Source of the DNA: Alopecurus myosuroides
Lineage: Eukaryota > Streptophyta > Magnoliopsida > Poales > Poaceae
NCBI GenBank assembly: GCA_028641055.1
Contig: CM054063.1
Location: 181,914,756-181,978,755, forward strand
Direction of reading: 5' to 3'
Length of the DNA stretch: 64,000 nt
How positions within the stretch are numbered: the first letter of the stretch is position 1; the number at the start of each line of letters is the position of its first letter. Positions 21,401 through 33,501 of this stretch are shown here, in pieces. Under the pieces are notes generated by a model. The model saw only the letters and a program-made list of their open reading frames with translations. It did no database searches and had not been told where the DNA came from. A program made the translations under genes and the position numbers.

Positions 21401-21527
21401 TCTTAGCCACGTAAGATTATATAATTAGTTTGTTTAGTTGCACTTAAACAAACACAAACAAAGTTTAATTGTCAAGCAATTAGCAAAACAACTGTGTTAA
21501 CAGGTATTCCAAAATTGGGATGTGACA
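15433..21527 (-). repeat. LARD 3' LTR (6,095 bp)
   Basis: It begins TGTAAGGACCCC and ends GGATGTGACA on the plus strand. Near the outer edge CAGAC-CGGCA-GTCTG (about 15444-15458) forms a short perfect hairpin. A long AT-rich body is followed by a CpG-rich block (about 19480-20160). Differences from the right copy are scattered and few by eye (for example near 19200 a short indel); I did not count them. Short frames inside both copies, including one of 139 codons at 19384-19803, have no recognisable domain. Confidence 0.95.
20190..20270 (-). promoter_or_regulatory. Candidate core promoter in the LARD LTR
   Basis: On the minus strand GGATAAGAGG (20270-20261, TATA-like) precedes a long CT-rich tract (20229-20190, rich in CTCTCTC) and then GAAACCCTAGCCC and a CpG-rich leader. 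TATA, Y-patch and AAACCCTA box in this order suit a plant promoter driving full-length LARD RNA. The same arrangement is in the right LTR (about 29940-30022). Confidence 0.45.
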
Positions 21528-21545
21528 AGTCTTCCCCCCTTAAAA
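21528..21545 (-). promoter_or_regulatory. Polypurine tract of the LARD
   Basis: The minus strand reads TTTTAAGGGGGGAAGACT immediately before the LTR start TGTCACATCCC. It is intact in form. Confidence 0.85.
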
Positions 21546-24500
21546 AGAATCTCGTCCCCGAGATTCGCAAGCGAGGACTAAGGGAGGGCCAACAAACACA
21601 ATGTTAGTGTTGGAGTGCAGGTGCTTCCCCCCTTTGACTTTTCTTGGGAGGCGGGTACTTCCCTAAATTAGCAAATTCACTTTAAAAAAAACACCAGTAC
21701 TGTTTTAGGTCCAAAACTTTTGTTTCCTAGTTTGACGAGACCTGACTAGGGTCTACTTTATAGAAACAAACAAAATTAAGGTTAGTGCAGAACTACCTGG
21801 AACGTACCGTCAATTATTACTTGAGTTCTTAGCTATATCCCACATATTACATACCACATATGGAGTGGTGTACCACTCTCATAACAAGGTATATAAGAAG
21901 CTAAAAATATAGCTTGTGGGTGCCAAGGTTAGGTTGCTAAGGTAAAATAAACAGACAGAATAAAACCCATGGCAGTGGTTATTACCCACCACAAGCAACT
22001 ATCACTTAATATGTTCATGATTTTAGTTGGATGTTTTAGTTTCATAAGATACTCTTAAGCACAAACATAACACCAGTATAAACTCATGCTAAGGTAAAAC
22101 ATTTAAACAAAATCCAATAAGCAAGCAAACAACACCACAGATGAATAGACTATTTATTCACTAGGTTATTGTTTATTAGAGGTTTTGGAATCCATCAATC
22201 ATGAACAATTAGCAAACAACCAGTAGCTAAAAACCAATGAATTCAATCATAAATATACTCTAAAACACCATCTTTACACAAGATAAAACTCCTATTTCAC
22301 AGGCACAACAAAAAAAACAGGACTGCACAAATAACACACTAGTATGACAAATCTACACCAGCATGCTATAAGAGATAATCATATCCCATAACCATAGAAC
22401 ATGAAACTAAATAATTCATGGCATGATAACAGAAGTAATAACTTACTAAACATGCTATATCAACACATATACTCATAAAATAAAAAGAGTGTAGTACTAG
22501 AGCGAAAATCACCATTTTCTAGTGGTGAAACTAGTTTCACTCTAGAGAAGCAAACAATGCTATCATGATGTTTAAAACTAAACAAGCAAGTCATGAATAT
22601 AAGTGTACCTAATAACGGTACACCAATCCTACTCATGTTAGTAAGCACAAGCACCAAGGTAATTTTATGAATCAACCATTAAGCATGCAGAAATTTCTTC
22701 TAGCGATTTCTGTTTCCTTTAACCAATTACTAGCAAACAAGCAAGTTATAACTCACACAACCAGTAGCTATGCAAGTAATGAAAATTTATCTAAACCTTT
22801 TCAAAAATCCATACACTCAATTTAAAATTATTCACAAACAATCTACCAATCAAGAGGAATTTATTTTATTTGCGAACAGTCTAATTTTTGCACACGATAG
22901 TGAAACATTTCTTAACATGATACCCCTAAGGAATATTATGCTAACAAAAGGATCACACCTAAACATATTAGTATTTACTAATAAGAAATAAACTTCTCAC
23001 TTGCATAAGTGAAAACAAACAATTATATTCTCCATGGTGGAAAATAGAAATCAATCACATAGTGAAACATGCTATTTTCACACAAGTGTATGGTTGGGGA
23101 TTTTCATCCTCAAGCCAAAATGCAATGGGACCAGTGGGCTATGGCCTACTAATACCAAGTAAAAATAGTTACTAAGCCTCTGGTTACTCATGAAAAACTT
23201 TGCATACAAGATAAAAATATAAGGCTATTTAATCTAGCGAAGCAATACTAGTGCATAATGATAGCAATGCTTACATATGCTTTAATATTAAAAGACATGC
23301 AAGCTAACATAGGTACAAGCATCAAAATAACAGTACCTAAATGGTACTGGACTCAAGGAAAAACATAGCACAAAATCTACTACGAAAGTATACACAAATC
23401 TAGATCTCACAATACTTTCAAATAATAAACTAGAAGGTAACAAATGCTAATTCATTTTTATTCGAGTTTTCAATCATGCACACACTTTCTAGGGTAGATT
23501 TATTGTAAGAAAACAAAATAATAACAAGTCCTAACAACTCCATATAAGTTAGGAAGCAAGATTGAATAAAACACAAATTTATTTCAATCAAAAGCACACA
23601 AAGAAACAAGAACAGGAAAACTGTTGTTTCCTAGATCTATCATAACCATTCCATCGTTCACTTAATTTTTAAACCCCGAATTTCATAGTACCTACAATGT
23701 ATACTAAGATTTGGTTTCCAAAATAGATACACCTAATATCTTATTGACTAGTAAACGAATAGGCATCATTTATTTTCTCGTGACTTCTCCTTTTTACCAT
23801 CTAGATTAAAAGGTGCCGTAAGTCACTTAATTTCTTGGTTTAGAAAGAGTTGTCAGTAGTTCGCATGCTTTGGTTAGGTGTCAACCTAAGATTAGACCAA
23901 GCATGTTAGTCTTGTTAGCTTTCTATTTAATTATGTTTGTCCGACAAGATACGACTAGCGTCATACGTCGGATATTGAATTGTGCTCTTTTGATTGGCTT
24001 TTTAGGGGGTTGCGCATCATGGCATGTGAAGACTTCTTTTTGCACCTTTCTCTAGAGTAGGGAGGTATATAACTTTTTAAAAGGGGATTTCTCTTGTTTG
24101 GTCTTTTAAAAAGGGACATAAAAAGGTGCGACATTTAGCCAACAGAGCAAAACGAATCTTTTGCAAACAGACAAACACAGAGGTTTTGGTCAGTATTGGT
24201 TGGTTTATTCACGCCTTTTATTCTTTGAGGGTTGTCGTTGTTGGAGCTTTATCCGTGGGAGTGCATCACTGGTAGCAATGCTATCAGCTCGTGTGGCTTG
24301 ATGGTCCTCTATTTAGGGCCAACGGTGCTTTCATTGATGGTGGGGTCGCATTATGAAGCGAAAACAAGTATACGTCTAAGCAACAAATTCTTGTTTTTGA
24401 ATGCTATACAAACATTTTTGCTTGCAAAAATTTAACAGGAGGCGATTCAAAAACAAGAGCGGGGCAATCACAAATTTGCAAAATTTGAGCACCCCACAAA

Positions 24501-25170
24501 CATATAGAAGCCTAGATGAACCAAATTCTACACCACATAATAGCACAAAGTCCTACAGACACACATAAGCAAGCCAAAACACACAAGCAAGGCTACATTG
24601 GAGCTACGTCGGGGGAGGCGACTCAGGGAGTCATCGCTAAATAACTCCAAACTAGACTAATCCAAAAATCCTAGAAGTGGCTGAAGAACTATATCTACTT
24701 CTGACCATCATCACTGTAGAGCTAGGCAATTATTTTGGTCTTCTCGGGACATCGGCAAGTATAAAAGTTTTTGTATGGAAACAAGATAATAGAAGTAAGG
24801 TTTTGATAAACCTTTTTAACTGAGAGAGGTAATAATATGCAACAATCTGCTTTTGAAACCCTAACTATTTTCTGGACAGAAAACTTCAAATACGAGAGAT
24901 GTTTCAAAAACAGAGCGGAGCAGTTGCAAAAAAGTAAGAAATAAACTCTTAACCGAGAGAGATACTAACTCTGTAAGGCCCGCCCTTCGAACCACTGTTC
25001 AAGGACGCCCTTGATATGCATTTAGAATCTTTTGAAAAGATAATAAGGAGGGAAAATATACTAAAATTCCCTTAGATAAAAATAATGTAGATAGTAAATA
25101 GGTTTTTACTCAAAAATACTTTTCTTTCCTATCTGACGTCCATGCTAACTAAGGTCTCATAAGGTCAAGA
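21546..25170 (-). other. LARD internal region, non-coding
   Basis: About 3.6 kb, mostly AT-rich, with no open frame above about 75 codons and no retroelement motif on either strand. Two segments (about 21866-21900 and 23125-23190) resemble segments of the LTR (about 17396-17430 and 18306-18365). A second, diverged copy of the primer-site/LTR boundary lies at 24961-24978. The region presumably holds packaging and dimerisation signals. Confidence 0.8.
24961..24978 (-). repeat. Relic duplicate of the primer-site/LTR junction
   Basis: GATACTAACTCTGTAAGG matches the true junction GATACCAACTCTGTAAGG (25178-25195) at 17 of 18 bases. After this point the sequences differ, so it is an inner relic of an LTR edge 217 bases away. 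Confidence 0.6.
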
Positions 25171-25184
25171 TGGCTCTGATACCA
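25171..25184 (-). promoter_or_regulatory. Primer-binding site of the LARD, initiator tRNA-Met type
   Basis: The minus strand reads TGGTATCAGAGCCA, four bases from the 5' LTR end at 25189. The same primer type is used by chromoviruses and most plant copia elements. Confidence 0.93.
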
Positions 25185-25188
25185 ACTC

Positions 25189-28100
25189 TGTAAGGACCCC
25201 AGACCGGCAGTCTGAAACCCTACGTATGCATACATTCACGATCCCAGAAAGATCAGTCGTGAACAACATACACAGTTGGCACACAGAAATACATCATCCA
25301 TTACACGAATACATAAAGGTATTACATAAAAGATCACATGATCAAGTTTAACGCAACTACCACATGGGGCAGGCAACTTATCAAACACAGCGGAAGAAAA
25401 ATAAAACACAACGTAGTTGAGCCCAAGTCACGCCTTAACCTACAGGCTGCTGACCCGGAGACGATCCTAGTTCACAAAGCCGTCAACTCCGTACTTCTCT
25501 TCATAGATATCCTTCGGAGGCTCCTTCTCAAAGTCTGGCAAGTAGATACCAGGGGCGAAACCATAATGAGTACATTTGAATGTACTCAGCAAGACATCCA
25601 TCATATCACTTACCAAACATGCAAATATGCTTATATGGTGGAATAGGTAGGCTATAAATAGGGTTCACTATCAATGGTGTTCATATATGATGACACCACA
25701 GTTGTAGTCAGGTTTATCTGTATCTTCGTTGAAGAAGATACTTCAGAAGAAAAATAATATATAGTTTTATTTCTCTTGTAGATATCACATGTACAAGAAG
25801 TTTTATAAAGTTTTGTTAAAGAATATTTTCTCTTTGCAAAACTTCTTGGAATCAGTTTCCAGAATTCTTGCTTAGAGTAGAAAAGGTTTTCTTTGCAAAA
25901 CATTTTGTTTTGTATAGCATCATCTGGCTTTTCATCATCGACGATACCTCCACGGTATAAGTTTCCATTCCTTTCCGAACTTCACAAGTTCAACATTTCC
26001 TTTCCAAAATTCCTTTTCAAAAACTTCCTCTTTGAAAACATTGACACAATGCTAGCTACATGGCCATTCAACTGTCCATATCCGAGGACGCGGCTTCTTC
26101 GAAAAAGTTATACTCTGCAGAGGTGTACACATCCACCAGATCCAGTACACCTCCCGTGAACAATCACGGACTGTAACGACAGTATGTAAACATCAGGTAT
26201 CTGATCATAACCATCCACTATGTTCAAGCTAGAATATGCCTATCTCTCGGTTGAGTTTTACCACATCCCCGGCACCGAGCTAATCCCCGCCAAGCCAGGA
26301 TGCCTCAACTGATGCATCCGGAGGGAAAATTAATCCCACACTTTATATGTCTCCACGACATTCGGTTCAGAGGATCGCATCCCCTATAGCACATTGAGAT
26401 AGCACACACTAATAAGAACAAACTTCAAGTTAAGACCCTTGCCCATGTTGGGGTAGGGTGGCAGTACGGTAAAGGTTGTCCGGCGAAGACTAGGTTATGT
26501 GTCATTTTTGAAAACACCACTTTCTCAAAAATGACCACTTCCACATTCCTCCGGAGAACAAGGATCCTCCTTTTCTCCGGGTTTTTCCGTAAAGCCTTTG
26601 TTTTGTAGAATCACAATTTTAGGGTGTCCACTTAGGGACTTGTATATTTGATGGTAATAAATACCATATGGTGGCTTATGGGCTTGGTATTACCAAGTTT
26701 AACTACTGGCATAATAGTAACCTATATACTAGTATAGTAGTAATAGCCACATCAAAAATAGTTTTGATAATCAAGTTTTTTGTAAAACTTCAGAGGTAAA
26801 ACATGCATGATAGATAATGATAAGTATTGTATCAGCAAGCATCAGGATGGATTGCCTGGTATCTCCTTGTGTCCCTGGTTTTGGAGTGACTGGAACTTGA
26901 AACAGAGCTTCACGACACTTCCTTCCTCTTCGTTTTCTAACGTCGTAAAAAGGAATAAAGGACACACATTCAGAACCAATCAAGGCAAGCAACAATACAC
27001 AACAATACCTACAGCAAGGAAACTAATAATAACCAATCACACAATTATTAATGGAGGCAAACAATCAAACAAACACACTTGACAGAAATGCCATTTAATA
27101 AGGCAACTCAAGGTTGGAGGAACATATCTCACAACCTTAATATCATGGATTCAGTGGGTGTGCCACTCTCATACCAAGATATTAATAAGCCCAAAATAAA
27201 CTTAGTTTCACAAAGGTGAGACTACTAAAAGTATATAAAACATGCACAAAAATAATCATGGCAATGGGTCTATCAACCAAACCACAAAAAGAAAAAGGTA
27301 GCCATGCTACTAAGCCTAAACTCACATCAAGAGTAAATAAGGCACATGATTTGCAAAAGTTACTTTTACAAATCAGTGAGCCTACACAAGTGTAACAAGG
27401 AAATATACTCATCACAAAACACACAATTCTCATAGTGAGAACAATAGAAACAATGACTAAAAAGGAGGAATTCCTAGAGACATGCTTCTACTAAGGGTTT
27501 GCTATGCAAGCAAGCATAACATGTAAAGTACTAACATGCAAACAAGGAACCATGTTATCATTATGGTAAATGAAAACATGTCCTTATGCAAGGATACATA
27601 AACATCTACCAAACACAAGTTGGCAGGAAAATTAATTCAACACATAAACTGCTAAGGAAACTAGTATTACTCAAACATGAAGAATCAATGGATGCATTTC
27701 AATCAAGTAATTGAAATACAACCAGAGGGTCCATGTAATAAAAACAGTAGTGAAAAACATCTATACTTGCTATAACAAAATTATCCCATTTAACCAAACA
27801 ATGCATCAATTTGCAGGTCAACTCCTACATACTAGTAGTAATAAAAATGGCATTACTAGAGGAATCAAACAACACTCCAAGAATGTATTTTTCCTAGCAA
27901 GACACACATGAATATAACCACTTACAAACAGAAGTATACACATTTTCATTTAGCACTTAAAATCCCAAGCAAAAATACTAGGCACTCATTAGTAAGAGAA
28001 CTATATAAAAGAAACACATCTAGTGTGGGGGAAATAATGTTTCCACCAAAAATGCAATGTAACCAGTGGGTGTTCCACTAGCATAACAAAGCATTAAGAG

Positions 28101-31100
28101 GTCACAAAGCCTCTGGTCACACTTTCTAAAAATTAACAAAAAACTAAACTAGCATCTAGTGCATTAACCATACCAGTAGAAAATAATAGGGTGCAAAAAT
28201 AAGCAAGGTAATGCTACTCATGCTATTGTTTTCACACAAGTGAAAAATTTAGGGTTCAAGTACTCATAATAAAATCATCAAAATTCTACTGTTCCTATGA
28301 ATACAACCCAAAAATATGTAGCTACACAACCACAAAAGATTATGCCAAAAATTCTACACATGAGAGAATTTTTCCAATATTTTCATAGTCATGACAAAGC
28401 TACTCATGCTTTTCTACCAATTCAAATGCAAGCTAGCAGAGGTGATACTAACAAAATATAAGTATCAACATGGTACTGAATCTAATATCTCAACACAACA
28501 ATCCAATTGTTTGCACACAAATTAATCAATCAACAATTCTATGCAAGTAATAACTAGAGATAAAACGTATGCTATAACCATAAATCATATTTCTTCTCAA
28601 CTCAAGTCCACACATTCTAACATGCTAAAATAGAAAAGTAACACTTATAAAACAAGTTCACACAACTAATACATGCTAGAAAACAATATTGTAACACAAA
28701 AATATAATCACATAATTTAAATAGCTAAAATGCCAAAATGGCAGAAACAGGTGAAACAAGGATCTGTCCACCAAAAATTCTAGGATGGCCTAAAAATTAA
28801 ACCCAGCTAGGTTTGGATAGCCCTAAACATATACAAGACCATCCAGTTGAGTTTGCATCAAAAATCATTTTTAATTATTTTATAAAAATCACCAAAGTGC
28901 TCACTGGTGTGTTACCAAATTGCATGCCATTTCAAAAATACAATGAATTTGGAAGCAAGGTTAATTGCTCCTGTTAATTTCAAGGGCTTTCCAATGCAAT
29001 TGGCATCACTTCATTCTGAGTTGTGAAATAAAAATGGTGCTCATTTTGGTGTTTCTGGTACCTGTTGCCAAATCATTTTTCATTGCAAAAATATCCATCA
29101 AAATGTAGATCTACAAGTTGGAGGTGGTTTAGATTTTGTTGCTTTACATCTGTGAATTTTTTCTTGGCCAAATTCATATTTTAGGTAGCATTTTAGAGCC
29201 AAAATTAAACAGGTACTTTCTCTGTAAAAATAAAATGGAAAATAAGGCAGGGATGGGCCAGATCCAACGTGGGCCGGCCAGATCTGCTGCACCGCGGGCA
29301 GAGCTAGCCTCTGTGGCTGATCCGCGGGCCAGAGGCCACGGTGGCAGCCACGCGGGCACAGCAAGGGGGCCACCACCCGGTTCAAAATCCACGCGCGCGG
29401 TCAAGGGGACGATGACGCCTGCATTGCGTCAGCACGACGTCACGCCGGCGGGAGGAGAACTCCGGCGAGCTCTAATCGACGTTTTCCGGCCACCATTTCG
29501 CGAAACGAGGGCATCTACGTGTTGTACACAATGCAGGGAACCACCTAGTCGCTGACTCGTTTCCATGGAACAAACGTAGGGCGGCAGCGATGGTGGCGCG
29601 GCGGCGGCCGGACGCGTCCACGGCGCGGCGGCGAAATACGCGGAGAGGGAGAGGGAAAAGGGGACCGGGGGACTCGCACGCTCACCGTGAACTCAATGGA
29701 ATGCTCGGTGACGGAGGAAGAAGCTCGAGGCAACGGCGATTCGTCGCCGGAGCTCGTCGGGGGGCGAAAAGGAACTTGACGGCGCGGGCACCTCGCGTCC
29801 TTCCGCCCTGATTCCTCAGGCACACGTGCTCAACACGTCGAGGCGGAGCTAAAGGCCTACACGGCGGCCGGCGGCGTGCTCTCTACCGGATGGAACGACG
29901 GCGACGTGTAGGGCTAGGGTTTCGGTTTTGATCTTTTTGAAGAGAGAGAGAGGGAGAGCAAGCTTGAGGGGGAGAGAGGAGCATGTGAGGGTTCAGAGGT
30001 GCACATGGGGGGCCTCTTATCCTCCTTGATGCCTTCTAATCGGAGCAAATGCTAGGTGTTCTGTAACTACAGAGAGCTAGAGGTAGGAGATGACTTGGAT
30101 TACTTTTAGGTCCCTGCAATTTTACAAATAGGTCCTTTCTTACTCTGTAAAATGTGATTTTCACCAAGCAAACAAAGTCAATATTTAATTTCCTTTTGCC
30201 CAAAATTCTTATTAGTTGAGTTGTACAACATAAGTGAAAATTGGCTCAATTAGATAAACTTTATAATTCAAAGTTGTTCAAATTTGAATTCTTACACAAA
30301 TGGACATTGAATTTATTAGACTACTTAGGAGCTTCCAAAAATGATAATTTTTGGCACACATTCCTTATTTGATGTGTTCCTTATGTGGTAGAAAATTAAA
30401 GTCATTTTGAGTTACTTCATAGAACAAACTTGTTCAAATTTCAAAAAGGTGCTGTCAAGAAAACAGGGGTTTTTGGCAACTTAAATTATTCAAAAACTTG
30501 TGCCCTTTTGGTTTTCATCCTTATTTATGCTAAAGAGCATGTGGTATTTATTTCATGGCATTTGGAAAAAGTTTGTAGAACAAACTTGTTCAAAATCCCA
30601 AATGTTGCTGTGGAGAAAAACCATGTTTTCAGGACTTTAATGGATTCAATTTTTGGTCTCCTCTTGTGTGTGTTCCTTATTTGATATAAGGAAGCAATGG
30701 TATGAATTTCAGATCATTTGATGAAAGTTTCCAGAAGTAACTTGTTTGAGTTTTCTGTTTCTAGAAATATTGGAAATTCAATTTAATAAGGCATTTGGCT
30801 TTTTCTTTAACAATGCTTTGCCAAAATATTTATGTGACTAGGGGTAGCAAGTCAATTCTCTCCAATAATTTTGTTTTTAAGCTTGCAAGGTTGGAAAAAC
30901 ATTTGATAAGATTTTGGTGAAGCATCTAAGAATGCCTCTTTTTCTGATAATCCTTTATGGAAATTTATTAAGTGTTTCATCTTTCTTAATTTAGACCTTT
31001 GGAATTATATTCAACAAGTATGGGATTCCTAAGATGGTTTGGAAAACTCTTTGATCAATATTTACTTTAGAAAATATTGCCAAGGTCATTGGAACAATAT

Positions 31101-31280
31101 GTTGAATATTTTTAGTTCACTGCTTTGCTATCTTTTTAAGTTTGCTTTCAATTTCTTAGCCACGTAAGATTATATAATTAGTTTGTTTAGTTGCACTTAA
31201 ACAAACACAAACAAAGTTTAATTTTCAAGCAATTAGCAAAACAACTGTGTTATCAGGTATTCCAAAATTGGGATGTGACA
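25189..31280 (-). repeat. LARD 5' LTR (6,092 bp)
   Basis: Near-identical direct copy of 15433-21527, including the CpG-rich block (about 29230-29910), the candidate promoter and the edge hairpin. It ends ATGTGACA at 31280 and is followed by CTCAT. Confidence 0.95.
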
Positions 31281-32347
31281 CTCATAAACCGTTATCCAAC
31301 TGCATCTATGAATAATCGACCCTCAGAATATCATCCGAACAAACCTTGGGTATTAAGTTGAAAGCAACAGATAATCGTAGTAAGCACAATGTTTAATGTA
31401 AACAATGTAAACATCATTGTTTTCTCCCTAATGGCAACAACACATCCTCCATCCGTCATGTTTCTGTCACTCGAGCACATATGCAAAGGAGGCATGAACC
31501 CACTATCGAGCATAAATACTCCCTCTTGGAGTCACTAGTATCTATGTGGCCAGAGCATATACTAACAACGGAGAGCATGCAAGATCATAAATAACATACA
31601 AATGAAGACAACATGATAGGCTGATAATCAATAGACATAGAATTCAAATATCATCGGATCCCAGCAAACTCAACATGTAGCATTACAATAAGATGATCTT
31701 GATCATGTAGGGCAGCTCACGAGATCTAAACATGAGGCATAAAGGGGAGAGAACAACCATCTAGCTACTGCTATGGATCCGTAGTCCAAGGATGAACTAC
31801 TCACGCATCACTCCGGAGGCGGGCATAGTTGTGTAGAGCCCTCCGGTGATGTTTTCCTCTCCCGACAGGGTGCAGGGGAGAACTCCAGAACCCTCCTGAT
31901 GTCGGGTTGACTATGATGGCTGTCTCGGGTGTTTTCGTGGAAAAGTGGTATATTTTTAGGGTTCACGCATCAGGGGGATAAATAGGCGAAAGGGCGATGG
32001 TGGTGGGTGCCCGAGGGGACCACACCACCTCGTGGCGTGGCTAGGGGGCGCGCCGCCCTATGGTATGGCCCCCCTGTGCCCCCTCCGGGCCTCTTCGGGA
32101 CTTCGTGGAACCTTCAGGAATTCTAAGACTTTCGGGCTTCGAAATTTCCGATTCCGAGAATGTTTCCAGAACAACTTTTCCGAAACTAAAAACAGCAAAA
32201 AACAGGAACTGGCCTCTGTGGCATCTTGTCAGTAGGTTAGTCGCAGGAAATCGATAAAAATGACATAAAGTGTAAGGAAAACATGTAGCATATGGCATGA
32301 AAAAAACATGGCACATCAGAAATTAAGGATACGTTTATGACGTATCC
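31281..32347 (-). repeat. Athila-1 5' LTR, outer segment, with right copy of the LARD target duplication
   Basis: CTCAT (31281-31285) is the second target copy. The rest continues the Athila LTR to its start at about 32347, where the minus strand reads GGATACGTCATAAACGTATCC, a mutated TGATACGTCCAAAACG start. The GC-rich part (about 31990-32100) resembles the same zone in the Athila-2 LTR (about 34580-34700). No gene is seen. Confidence 0.8.
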
Positions 32348-32393
32348 GATACCAAAAAGGAAGGAAGCACTGATGCTAACGTCCCATGACAAG

Positions 32394-33501
32394 CTAAGAA
32401 TCAGAGTCTTCTGAGGCCTCTCCAGCGGACTGCTCGAACTCTCCCTTAGCATCCCTCTCCAGATCTGCATCAACATCCTAATCAACATCCTCGTTAGCAT
32501 CATCGTCAGCATCAAGATCAACATGAGCATACTAGCAGAAGCAGAAGTGAAATGAAGAGCCTCCTCAATATGTTCCCAAGGAGCACTCGATCTGGAAGGC
32601 CACTGAGAGAAAGAATCTGGAACCAAATCAAAAGGAGGAGCCCTAAAAGCACAGCTCACGTGATGAAGGATCTTATGCTGAGAGCTAGCCATAGCAATGT
32701 CCCTGCGGTAAAACTAATACTACTCCATGTGAATATCGACCTACATGCCATTGCGCAAAGTAGAAGAATCCGCCTTGGGGAGCATGAGAGGTAGCAACAG
32801 CAGTAGTACGAACATCCCTCATAAAGGAACCACTGTCAGGGGAGGTAGGAGAAGCAATAGCAGGAGCAGACTCTCTTGATGTACAAATTCTTGAAGTGGT
32901 GGTGTTCCATTGGCAGGTCATTGAAATCCTTCTTCATGGTATCCTTGATCAGCATCATGATATATGGACCATATAGGATACTGTTCCCACCAAGCATAGC
33001 ATTGTTGAGCTCATGGAATATGAAGTTCGTGACATCCACCTCATATGAATGAGAAGGGTCGGGATCTGCAATGCACTGCTTTGCTAGGATCAACAAGTTG
33101 CAAAGTGAGTTGGTGAGGGCATAATTATTCACACCACTTGGAGAAATGAAGGAACTGAAGATACAAACCAACTGATCATAGAAAGGAAGGAGTCCTTCCT
33201 CCTTGCCAACAGCAAATCCAGGAGCATACATATCAGACATGGCCTTCTCACGATGAGGTATGTCCACATCATGCATGTGATGTCCAAGAGGAGGGTGAGA
33301 CTACCACCTATAACAAAGGAGCCAAGCCAACTTGTAGAACTGAGCTTCACAATAAGTTGACCAAGTCATCCACTTCATAGTGAAGTGGATATCCGTATCA
33401 ATCACCAGAGTGGACATGAACTGAACCGAAAGATCAACAATGTATGGGCAACGAGTCTCCATGAGCTTTACAATATTGAACCTTTCCACCACACTAGTAG
33501 C
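32394..33501 (-). pseudogene. Uncharacterised retroelement ORF, C-terminal part (split by Athila-2)
   Basis: The frame reading from 33501 is SATSVVERFNIVKLMETRCPY and onward, stops once at a TAG (33301-33303), and resumes in the same frame with HMHDVDIPHREKAMSDMYAPG down to about 32837. A shift then leads to a strongly acidic tail rich in Asp, Glu and Ala with one internal stop (about 32530-32400), ending at 32394. The N-terminal part is at 60804-61273. The gene belongs either to the Sire-like copia element, as an extra ORF downstream of pol, or to another unidentified element. No enzymatic motif is visible. Confidence 0.6.
33497..33501. repeat. Target-site duplication of Athila-2, left copy (GTAGC)
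   Basis: The right copy at 60804-60808 is GCAGC, one C/T difference, consistent with an old duplication with one transition. Confidence 0.8.

Larger units (their letters stand above)
15433..31280 (-). mobile_element. LARD: 15,848-bp non-autonomous LTR retrotransposon with 6.1-kb LTRs
   Basis: LTRs of 6,095 bp (15433-21527) and 6,092 bp (25189-31280) flank a 3,661-bp internal region. A methionine-tRNA primer site at the right internal edge and a purine tract at the left place it on the minus strand. There is no gag, protease, RT, RNase H or integrase on either strand. Large LTRs with a non-coding internal region of about 3.5 kb define LARDs, first described from barley as Sukkula; I infer a Sukkula-like family from architecture only. 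Ends are TG...CA and the target duplication CTCAT is exact, so it transposed as a unit using enzymes from another element. Confidence 0.93.
13428..32347 (-). mobile_element. Athila-1: Ty3/gypsy Athila-lineage element, 5' half only, split by the LARD
   Basis: Reading leftwards from 32347 there is a 5' LTR (interrupted by 15433-31280), a tRNA-Asp-type primer site and a gag gene that ends at the Helitron junction. The rest (protease, pol, 3' LTR) is missing from the window. The LTR begins with a mutated form of the TGATACGTCCAAAACGTATC start seen in Sabrina/WHAM-like Triticeae elements. Confidence 0.85.

Noticed and set aside
32237..32692. Minus frame with MLMLILMLTMMLTRML as possible membrane segment
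   Set aside because: It is the alternative frame of the acidic Asp/Ala/Glu tail of the uncharacterised ORF; the acidic frame agrees with the rest of the ORF.
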